A stretch of DNA of 64,000 nucleotides from Plumapathes pennacea (taxonomy: Eukaryota > Cnidaria > Anthozoa > Antipatharia > Myriopathidae), in contig OZ038468.1 of NCBI GenBank assembly GCA_964036295.1, forward strand, positions 9,434,183-9,498,182, read 5' to 3'. The translations under genes and the position numbers were made by a program. Under the pieces are notes generated by a model. That model did no database searches. It saw nothing but the letters and a program-made list of their open reading frames with translations, and was not told the DNA's origin. This document shows, piece by piece, positions 55,579-64,000 of this stretch. Each line of letters starts with the position of its first letter. Position 1 is the first letter of the stretch.

Positions 55579-57538
55579 ATGGTAAGGACTTGGTCCTATA
55601 TCGCTTTTGTCACCACTGTTCTTATTATTCCTCAAGAAAGTAAGTTTAAACCACAAATCTTGCCATATGTCGATTTTAGGTCATGATTCAGTTATGTTTT
55701 GTGACATCCGGTTGGCCCTCGCGTAGATTATATTCAACATACATTCACGCCATACACTGTGGCTTGAACTTGTGAAGGAAAAAGAAAATGAAAAAACCAT
55801 CGAGTTACTTTCCACCGACACATAATCCACCGTTCCTATACTCAGTGCCTAAGCAATGGAAGATCGCTGGAGCTAAAAGCTTACTGCTTTGGTGGTGAAC
55901 TACTTCTATCAACGAAACTTTACTAGCCGGTCGAGCTTTATTAAACCAAGTAATCAACCAACTTCAGCTCCGAAACTATTACTACAGAACTCCATTAATT
56001 GTCCTGAAAACGAAACAAAAGGAAGGACGTAACTAAAATCCTTAAGCAAACAAAGTGAATTTCTATGAATCCCCGTGGATTTCTTTTCCCAGACAGAATT
56101 AATGCACTGGGATGACACTGCAACACGTCGTGATAAGCCAAACACACTCTTTAACAAGGCATTCTAAGGTCCGGGTCAAACGCCGTACTTCACATGAGCC
56201 GAACTAAATGAAAGTGAGCAAAATATATTGTTTGGGCTAATTTGAGTTTCGCTCATGCGAAGTTCGACGTTTGACTCAAGCCTAAGAGCATAGCAATGAG
56301 GATACATCGTGGCGGTAACATTATTTCCTTCGAATGCTGTTTCCAGCATGAAACGTGCGGCAACACTAGGCAATTTAAGATTGGCGTATACTGCAGAACG
56401 CAAACCATAATAAAAATTACTGGAATGCTTGGGTAACTTACACTTGAAAGCTATATTTCGGATACAAAGTATAAGGAATGTCAGTATAAGAATATATTTA
56501 GCTTTTTATTAAAGCCATACATCCTCGTTCCCAGAATAAAAATGACTGGAATGCTAGGATTAACTTACAAGGTCAAGCTATTTATATACAGTAGCCGGAC
56601 CAGCTTTTAGAAAAGTACAGTGTTGCCAGTGAGCTCGTTGGGTGGAGTCGAGACCAGAAAACACTAAAATGGAAATAGGGACAAGATTTCGATACTCCCA
56701 AAAGAGACTTTCAGTTTCTTACCAGAAAAATATCGCACAGTACAGAGAACTTACTATAAATTGTTATTACAACACTCATACACTTGCTTCTTAAAGGTTA
56801 AGCGACTCTTCAGTTTGAGCTTAGGAGTGAAAAGGTTAGCCAGCAAGAAAAGAGTAATGCGTGACTTATCTTTTCGTGCACAGTCGATTTTGACAGTTTG
56901 ACTTTGAACACTTATGTTTAATCGGAGGCCACGATAACCTAGCCTTCGCTTCAATACTTATGTATTTTTTTACTGAATGCGTTTCTTCTATGAGGCTTTC
57001 GAGTATTCGAGCTCTTTAACAAATATAAATTGAAAGCAAGGAATGTAACACGAGACTTGTTTACAATATTACTGCGGTTTTGTTCACAGCGTGTTCAGTT
57101 ATTTGTGACTATTAAATACACTCAATGTTCAAGACTATTTCGATGTATTTTTCATTTCTAGTATACTACAATACCACTGCGAAACAAAGGCTACTTGATC
57201 GAATGGAAGAAATATTTCAACATGCACTGTACGATAAGCCGAAGCATTTAGACAACTGTCACGCTCACGCGCAGCGTAATACATGTAATATATTCATAGA
57301 GACGCATTGTGCCGTGAGAAATGGATATTTTTGCCACAAAAACGGATATACTTTCGGCGAAAATACTTTACAAAACAGCTGCAGTATGTACGAGGCAATG
57401 GATGTCATGTACAGTGTAAAGCATAAATCATCATTGTTTACGGCTAAAGTTCGTCATGGCTTTGGTGTTCCGTTTTCGGCCTGGTGTCTTCCCAGAAGTG
57501 TTTCGTGCTGCCACAGAAAGTTCGTCGGAAAAAATTAA
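55579..57538 (+). CDS. Candidate two-exon gene for a small secreted cysteine-containing protein
   Basis: Exon 1 (55579-55639) encodes MVRTWSYIAFVTTVLIIPQE, a good signal peptide, and ends at a GTAAGT donor in phase 1. Exon 2 begins after TTTCTAG at 57162, and its open frame needs exactly that phase. It encodes about 125 residues: YYNTTAKQRLLDRMEEIFQH, then CHAHAQRNTCNIFIETHCAV, GYFCHKNGYTF and CSMYEAMDVMYSVKH, ending WCLPRSVSCCHRKFVGKN. There are about nine Cys, probably disulfide-bonded after secretion. I recognise no family. A second frame in the same region (57484-57666) is also protein-like (RGRLICNPVAVAIKYDR), so a frameshift near 57480 or an alternative end is possible. Confidence 0.5.
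56168..56282. mobile_element. 115-bp Harbinger-type MITE in the intron of the secreted-protein gene
   Basis: Inverted ends GGTCCGGGTCAAACGCCG and CGACGTTTGACTCAAGCC, extending to TACTTCACATGAGC/GCTCATGCGAAGTT. TAA flanks both sides (56165-56167 and 56283-56285), the usual PIF/Harbinger duplication. Confidence 0.8.
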
Positions 57539-58961
57539 TTAGCCGCGGCAGACTTATTTGCAATCCTGTAGCAGTAGCTATTAAATATGATCGAATCCAT
57601 CAAACATTTGTTTGCGGCTATGACGGTGAACTTAAGAACGCAAGCCAAAATCGTTCCCTAAAATAACAACCGCTGACTGCTGACTACGTGCGCGCGTTGC
57701 TCGGCGAAACGTCAGCTGACGTCAACAATCATTTGAACGGTAGTGAATTCAATTATCGTACCTGTGTGAAAATTTGATTCCTACACAAACATGGAAAACA
57801 ACGAAGCTTGTGAAAGGTAAAGGCTTTTATTTACTTTATGATGGTTAACTTTGAAACGCAAGGCGTGCGATGTGTGCACATGTCACGTAAAATAGAGGGT
57901 GTCCAGAACATCAACAAGAAAGTGCATGAATTGGTCAGATAATGTAATAAGCCTTTTACTATAGGCTTTGACATCGCGCGAAAAAGCTTGTTTAATTCTA
58001 AGTCCGAAGTGTAAAAAAACAAAGAAAATTTGTCAGAAAACTTGTCAAAGAAAATTTGGTCGACCGTATACACGAGCAAATCATTTTGTCACAGAAAACT
58101 TGTAAAGGAAAAATTGCTCGTGTCCATGGGGCTTAAGAATATGGAATACTAGAAATACGATAATCGCAGATATCCCCTCGCTCTGGCCTGGCATATATTG
58201 TTTTGGTAACTCAACAACAGCAGCCTTTTGCTCTGCCTTTTACTAAAGTTTCGACGCAAAAAAAATCATGGAAGTTTGTGTCTATTTTATGAGGACTTAA
58301 TGTTACCAACTTTTTGTATTGATGGGGAAAGCATGTTAAAAAAAATATTTTAACACTTTTGCTACACAATCCCTTGGAGGATAAGGGTATAACAACTATA
58401 CAACTATACAACTTGACAGAGTATACAGGCCAGTGTCCTTGAGAACATTTTCCTTTGGCATTCTTGTTAGAGACATCACCATCGAGTTCATTTTTGGCTC
58501 CTGACAATCTTACACTTTCATGATGTCAGTTACCTGGTATACGAGGATCCTTTAACTGCACAGGAGTTGACTTCTCAGCCTGATTTCTTCACTTGAACAT
58601 TTCCTTTACCATGATCTTTTTGGAGATGAAAACACATATTCAGGTTTTTGTCTTCACTACATATTGTTGCAATTTATTTTATAGTACTTACCTATAAACA
58701 ACACAGAAATTGAACTTCCACTTCGACTGAAGTGTAGGTTTAGCCAAGGAACCTCTGTTTGCTCCTACAAAAATCAGAAAGACACCAAATTTTCAAGAGG
58801 ATGATGAGATAATTCACAATGATGTACACGTTACAATGCACTTTCATAGCTAACCTGTAATATTCATCCACAATTGACATTAATCTTGAAAGGATGCTAT
58901 GTATATTATCATCTTTTTTACTTTATTGTAAGGTCATTTGCACGTTACATACATCTTATTT
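57539..58961. other. No firm gene; dispersed repeat at 58155-58300
   Basis: 58155-58300 matches 13440-13570 (TAATCGCAGATA.CCCCTC.CTCTGG, then ACTCAACAA.AGCAGCCTTT), a dispersed repeat in direct orientation. At 57791 a short ATG frame (MENNEACER) ends at a GTAAAG donor and could be a first exon, but no continuation was found. Confidence 0.4.
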
Positions 58962-59088
58962 GATGGTTTAGCGCGTAATACGGGCCGGTATTTTACGAGT
59001 TGCTCGTATTTTTCCGAGCCCCGCCGCGGGGCGAGGAAAAATGCGAGTAACGAGTAAAGTGCCGGCCCGTATTACGCGCTAAACCATC
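58962..59088. repeat. Large near-perfect palindrome (hairpin)
   Basis: 127 bp that folds back on itself: arms begin GATGGTTTAGCGCGTAATAC and end with its complement, centre CCCCGCCGCGGGG. About 85% of positions pair in the inner arm, and the outer 25 bp pair perfectly. Confidence 0.85.
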
Positions 59089-60049
59089 GAATGAGAGATT
59101 TATATGACTGTGTCGTAGTTTTACCTTTATATAAAACATATTTCAGCAAACATAAAACAGAGACTTCGAGCAAAACTGTTTTCATTCAATCCCAGGCAAA
59201 ATGTGCGCACACTCATTTACACAAAGATTCACTTACAGCTTCCAATCCGGTCATTGATTTAAAAATCTTGGTGGATGAGTTATATGAGGTTAAGGGAGTG
59301 ATCGAGTGGCGAAGTGAAGTATAAATTAAAACGATGTGCGTTAGTACGTGATTATATGCTGCAGCGCTAAAATGGGGTCCGTGTCAGGGCTTGTATTTGT
59401 GTAGGGAACATTTTCGGTAGGGAGACATGTAGTTGGGGTCGGTAGTCAACACGTGTGTTGGGCAACAAAGGGGACGGGAGCGAAGAGCGAATGAAACCGA
59501 GAATACAATAAACAGAGAACTGAAAAACGAAGGGATTAGTGAAGACGCTAACACAATAACAGTAATTAATGAAAGTGGAAGTTAAACGGGTGGTGTAGGA
59601 AAGAGCGCTCTAAAAAATGTGTCGAACTAATGACCATCATTTGAGGTTTGTCCGTCGAAGCAACCGCGCTATTCTCATCAGGGGCATAGTAACGCGGTTG
59701 CTCTATGAAGGTGAAAGTTCCTTCAATAGTACGTGTTTCGAAATGGTAGGCGCGTGCCATCCATGCCCTACACGATCAACGGTTACAAACTTTTGGCCCT
59801 GGCCGAGTTGAGGGTGAAGGGAGAAGGCGGGAGAAGATGGTCAAGACTTCGACACAAGGAGGGGAGGGAAAAAATTAGGTGGAAGGAATTGACTTACCTC
59901 GATAGATTTCCGAAGATCGATGCCGTAGGACTGCATCCAAACGCTAAGTAAAATACTGCGTTGCAATACGACAGGCAGTTGTAAACGAAGTCGAATCGTG
60001 GCCACGTGAAATGTAAAGTGACCTTTCGTTTGTGGGGGCGTACCTTTCG

Positions 60050-60332
60050 CTGGCCAATAGGGGGCGGGTATAGAGAATTGTTAACAAGGAAAACGGCGAC
60101 TGGGAGGGGCGGGTCGAAGGGAGGGAGTAAAAGTAATAAAATAGGATGTGTTATGTGGGAGACCAGCGCGTGGGTGGTGGGCAGTGAATACATTTGTTTC
60201 GCGAAAAGGGATAAGTGGCTTCGTTGTTTGTTGTACGTGGCGGGTAGGGGAGGGGGGAGGGGATGGATGCGAGGCCTTGGGAAGGGGGGGGGTGTGGTTG
60301 GGTTGTGGAAAGTTGTTGGAGGGGGAAATTGT
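60050..60332 (+). other. G-rich block with strong strand asymmetry
   Basis: Many G runs (GGGAGGGGCGGG, GGGGAGGGGGGAGGGG, GGGGGGGGG) on the plus strand, able in principle to form G-quadruplexes. Proline- and glycine-rich open frames here are a by-product of this composition. Confidence 0.6.
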
Positions 60333-60351
60333 TTGTGAATCACATTTGTAT

Positions 60352-60388
60352 CTGAAGATGACTTCCGCTCAGGTAGTCGAAACGTCAG
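60352..60388 (+). other. Hammerhead-like hairpin, second copy
   Basis: CTGAAGA, one extra T, a stem GACUUCC/GGUAGUC (one U-U mismatch) with a 5-nt loop, then GAAAC and GTCAG. Same layout as 26977-27006 although the stem sequence differs, so structure rather than sequence is kept. Confidence 0.45.
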
Positions 60389-61774
60389 TTACCAACAACA
60401 GTCTTTCTGGAAACTACTCTAACCCGGACGATCACAACCAACCTACTGTTCACACTCCTGGGTTCAAACCATTTGCCATAGGATTTTTACCGCCGACACG
60501 TTGTCAAGTTATAGATTATTAACAACTCACCGATTTCCTGCCTGGTTGTATAAAGTTTAAGACCCCTTCCAGCAAAGGAACCACTCAAAACAGTGTTCGT
60601 ACACGGCGAAAATCATTTTGCAGTGTTTACAGTGACGGCATCGTGCGGAAAACTTTACGGAGTCAGAGCTGCCGTTTGTCCATGGCGATTGTTCGCTTTC
60701 CACCAACTGAACTGTGCTTTCTCTTCCTTGACAAATTATGCAGTAACAGTTTCTTTCGATGGAAGGGTCTTGTATCTGAAAAGTCATAGACTTTCGTTGC
60801 ACCGTTTTACCTTGCACTCAGAAAAATCTTTGATTCATTTGTGATGCGCGCGCATCTAAACCGGTCAAACCGGTTTTCTACAGTGTAATACGGATTTGAA
60901 GTGTGTAATACGCTCCCGTACCGGCACTCTGTTGTGACCTTATATGGTAAAACTACGTCAGTCATATAATAATGTGCAGTAATAGAAGACTTTTTTCAGC
61001 AACGGACACCCTTTAGTTTACTTTAAGGAATTTGTCGCGCATGGCGACGGGCGGATAGGAACAGGACTTTTGACCCAATTGAAACCCATCTCTTTTGTTA
61101 TATGAGCTTAGGTCATTTCACAACACCGGGGGAATTCTCCCGCTCTTTTCGAGAAGTGTGTGAGGTCTTCTAAGTTCCCCATATTTTAAATACACTAAAA
61201 AGCGTGCGCCTGTACTCTTATTGGCCATGGTTTGCGCACCAATCGGAAGAAAGCAGAAATTTGTCCGCTCACGCTCAGGGAACAAAATAACACTGTATAC
61301 TATTTCCATATCAAACTGAAGAATGTTATTATGTTATCAAACAAATATAACAAATTAAAGCGTTCAAATTAAAGCACGCAGTAAGTTTGTAACCAGCGCA
61401 CGAAAGAAGTGGAGGGAGTTAACGGGATTATTGGTGCTTTTCACTATTTAATGATAATATAAATAGCGATAAATAGAGTTTGCTTGATTGATTAATTTAT
61501 TGACTGCTTAGGCACAAAACGCAAGCCATTAGGTGATTAGAGTCAATTCAATTAACAATACAAAGGTGATGTAATAAAAAACACATCGAGTCTAAAACCT
61601 TTAATACAACATTGCTTAAAGACAAATTAACAATTGCTATTTTCAAAAATATTTTTCTAGTTATTGAAATACTTATATTTTGCAGGTGTTTTGAAGCTTT
61701 TCAAAGGAGTCAAGAGAAGGTAACTGTTTGTTTATTATTTTTTGCACGTCGGAACAGTTTGACTAATTGCCTTG

Positions 61775-61970
61775 CAAAACGAGGACACATTGTGGCGGCA
61801 ACAATGTGTCCTTTAATGTTTCCAGACAAAACGTGCGGCAACTACTGTTGTGCTCAGTGTGGACACAAACTTGTGTTCCGAACAAATGTTTCGCGCGTGG
61901 CAAAACGTGGCAACATTTGGGAAACATGCACTCGCCAGCAATATTGCCGCCACAATGTGCCACAAAACAT
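61775..61970. mobile_element. Probable MITE with inverted repeats
   Basis: ACACATTGTGGCGGCAACA at about 61785 is mirrored by ATTGCCGCCACAATGTGCC at about 61943-61961, with related words (AACATTTG, ACAAATG) between. Target duplication not resolved. Confidence 0.5.
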
Positions 61971-63599
61971 AACACTATGACTCCATTAGAAACAACATTG
62001 TGCATAAAACAGCTCCTCATTGCATGCATGTGTCTACTGTGATGTACTCGAATCAAAGCCTTCTCGCCGACTTTTTGTAACATCGTTTTCCTCGTTTAGA
62101 CAAAAAGGAGTCCTTTTTGTCTAATGAGCAGCTGCGACAGATACGTAAAAGATAGCTTTCTTGTGATTTGCTGCGAGTAGTTAAGTTAACACGGCTTTAA
62201 CCTCGTAGGCCCAATAAATGACCCTGGTGAAGGGCTGCAGGCTGAACGTTTACGCCCCACGATCGGTTAATTCGTTCAGTGCTTTTGATTTTTAATTAAT
62301 TTTATAGCAAAAAAAGAAGTTGCCCACCGTTGCAACTCGAAAAACAAAGTATGCCTATGCAAGCGTATACAAAGTTGAGTAAGGGGATTGTTTGAACGGC
62401 AGCGTTGAACGCATGATATCATAAGTAAAACAGTACCCGCCAATCTCTTTTTTGCACAAATCGGCACATCACGAGCAGCATGTTTACTGCTAAACATATC
62501 GGTAGTGTCAATGTACACTGCAGTTTTCGCACAACCATATAATACAGTATGAAACTTGAACAGAGGAAACGAATAAATTCAGGCACGGCATATGATAACA
62601 GCGCACAAAATTAATCCAACCAGCTAATCTTGCCAGAAAGTCACAACCTTGCACTAATCATGAGTAATCGCTTTCACAATAATTCTTGATTTCCTTGGTT
62701 CCAGAAGTTGTTTTTGTCCCAGGAAGAAGGCGAAGCTGTAAGCACAACATGCACAGTCGGAATATTTCAAAATCAGAATAAACTATAAACTTGTTGTGCC
62801 GACAATCTTTTTGATGCTCAAACAGATGGTATTCTATGATCCTGAGCAAGAAAACAACCTGCACCAGAATCGTTTGTCGGGCCTACCTCGCGGGTGGCCC
62901 TGGGGGCGATGTTAACTCAGTTTTAGATTATGACATGCACAATAGACAAAAACATCCACATACTTTACACCCACAACTTCCTCTGATTGCAGACTGCCCA
63001 CAATCTACCTTTTGAAAAGCCTCTCAAAGAAGTGGTGGCCGCAAAGCTGTAAAACAGGTCTAATTATTTTAGTATATTCTAGTATTTTTGTCAAATTTTC
63101 TGAAGTTTTCCTTTTTGTTATCTTTGAAACTCAGGTGTCAGACATTCAAGACCGCTGCTGCAGGTAGACTCTTTCCTCGCATCTCTCTGGTTCTTTTGTG
63201 TTAAAAATGCGCACAATTTTCGTTTATGTGTACCCAAAAGGTGTAAAATACACTTATTTATAAGGTAAAGTGATGGTACGCGCGATCTGATTGGTAAACG
63301 TGCGTGCATTGAAACTCGATATACGCACGCGCGCGTCAATTTGACGTTAGCTTGCGTCAAATTTGTTTATATATTTGTTGTTGTTTTTGCAAAGTTCGTT
63401 TTCCTTATCTTATAAAAAATGTATAGCACTTGTCAGCGTACTTACGCATTCTGCATCCTCGTGCCTCTCCCAACTCTCTCGTTTTCGTTCAAATTCCCGC
63501 GTGCATCTATGAGTGCATCCCGCGTGCATCTGTAACTCAATGTACGCACGTGGACGCGTGCTTTATTCTTTATTATAAGATAGTCACGATACAAGCCGC
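61971..63599. other. No recognisable gene
   Basis: Non-coding. 62224-62252 holds CTGGTGAAGGGCTGCAGGCT followed by GAACGT, a possible diverged relative of the hammerhead-like hairpins. 63270-63360 is rich in alternating GCGC/ACGC words. Confidence 0.35.
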
Positions 63600-63617
63600 G
63601 CGCTGATTGGTCGAAAA

Positions 63618-63698
63618 CCGTGGTTTGCCAGAGTATAAACCACACTTACCCGTGGTTTATAAGTTATAAACCACGCTTACGTCATCCTCTGGCAAAAA
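63618..63698. repeat. Compound palindrome
   Basis: TTTGCCAGAG at the left and CTCTGGCAAA at the right enclose TATAAACCAC and GTGGTTTATA, an inverted-repeat structure of about 80 bp resembling a small MITE. Confidence 0.6.
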
Positions 63699-64000
63699 AG
63701 AGAAAATAATGCGAGAATGGAGTCACCAATGCCCAACTTCGAGATGAAATTTGGCTTTAAGTGAAGGCACCGGCTAGTGCGGTTCACCGTGAATCGGTAA
63801 AGAACGTGACCTCATCAAAAAGCACTTCAACAGTTTGGAGAGGGAAAATCGAAGAACGGCACGTTTCTTGTCAGCGTCGTGGAAAGCGACTCGGTTTAAG
63901 CACTGTCCCTAAGTACAGCATATTTGGGAGTCACAATTTCATCAGTGGGTTGTTTGAATGAAGTTGAATGCTTCAACAAGAAAGGAGAGAGCAAATCATT

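Larger units (their letters stand above)
59098..60970. mobile_element. Possible inverted-repeat element beside the palindrome
   Basis: TATATGACTGTGTCGTAGTTTTACC at about 59098 is matched by the inverted GGTAAAACTACGTCAGTCATATA at about 60943-60965. Between them are fragments resembling the palindrome arms (GTAATACG, CCGGCAC near 60895-60925), a G-rich block and a hammerhead-like hairpin. No transposase was recognised. Confidence 0.35.

Noticed and set aside
57125-57160. ATG at 57125 as start of the secreted protein
   Set aside because: It lies in the intron before a good acceptor; the upstream signal-peptide exon joins in matching phase.
55579-57666. IL-17-like or other cystine-knot cytokine
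   Set aside because: Cysteine spacing and the usual Trp/Tyr motifs of that family are not visible; left as unknown.
59894-60343. 149-codon proline-rich minus-strand frame and the overlapping glycine-rich plus-strand frames
   Set aside because: Produced by the G-rich composition of this block.

Overview
The window looks like intron-rich, AT-rich nuclear DNA of a metazoan, most likely a marine invertebrate of cnidarian (anthozoan) type. The evidence is the mix of Helentron, BEL/Pao, Ty3, CR1/L2-like, Penelope-like and PIF/Harbinger sequences, a tRNA-Ser-derived SINE, and a split copy of the splicing-factor gene SLU7. The organism assignment is an inference. No bacterial operons, rRNA genes, CRISPR arrays or functional tRNA genes were seen.

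Left part (1-18,150): remains of transposable elements. A broken Harbinger-type transposase lies at the left edge. A decayed BEL/Pao polyprotein (2.1-9.6 kb) is split by a 5.3-kb element with TTAA target duplications and ~0.9-kb terminal inverted repeats. That element itself contains a foldback repeat, a 262-codon zinc-ribbon/coiled-coil ORF and a smaller inverted-repeat element. Further right are a decayed Ty3 RT/RNase H remnant, a repeat whose second copy is at 54.3 kb, and a decayed LINE.

Middle part (18.2-34.4 kb): one Helentron (a Helitron relative with OTU, Rep, helicase, endonuclease and RPA-like parts) opened by five later insertions, each with a recognisable target duplication: a 237-bp MITE, a 371-bp short element, a 3.64-kb Ty3 retrotransposon with nearly identical 120-bp LTRs, an 841-bp Penelope-like fragment and a 3.8-kb LINE. 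The Ty3 element is the youngest. It has open gag and RT-RNase H-integrase frames but no visible zinc knuckle or protease.

Right part (34.4-64 kb): tandem Penelope-like remnants, a Harbinger remnant and several MITEs. A nearly complete exon-intron copy of SLU7 lies at 42.9-52.4 kb; it has ten in-frame stop codons and at least one frameshift, so it is a dead duplicate. A phase-consistent two-exon gene for a small secreted cysteine-containing protein is the only plausible intact host gene (55.6-57.5 kb). The last 5 kb hold palindromes, a G-rich block and hammerhead-like hairpins.

The genes do not form a pathway. The window is mainly a record of successive transposon insertions around one decaying housekeeping-gene duplicate.
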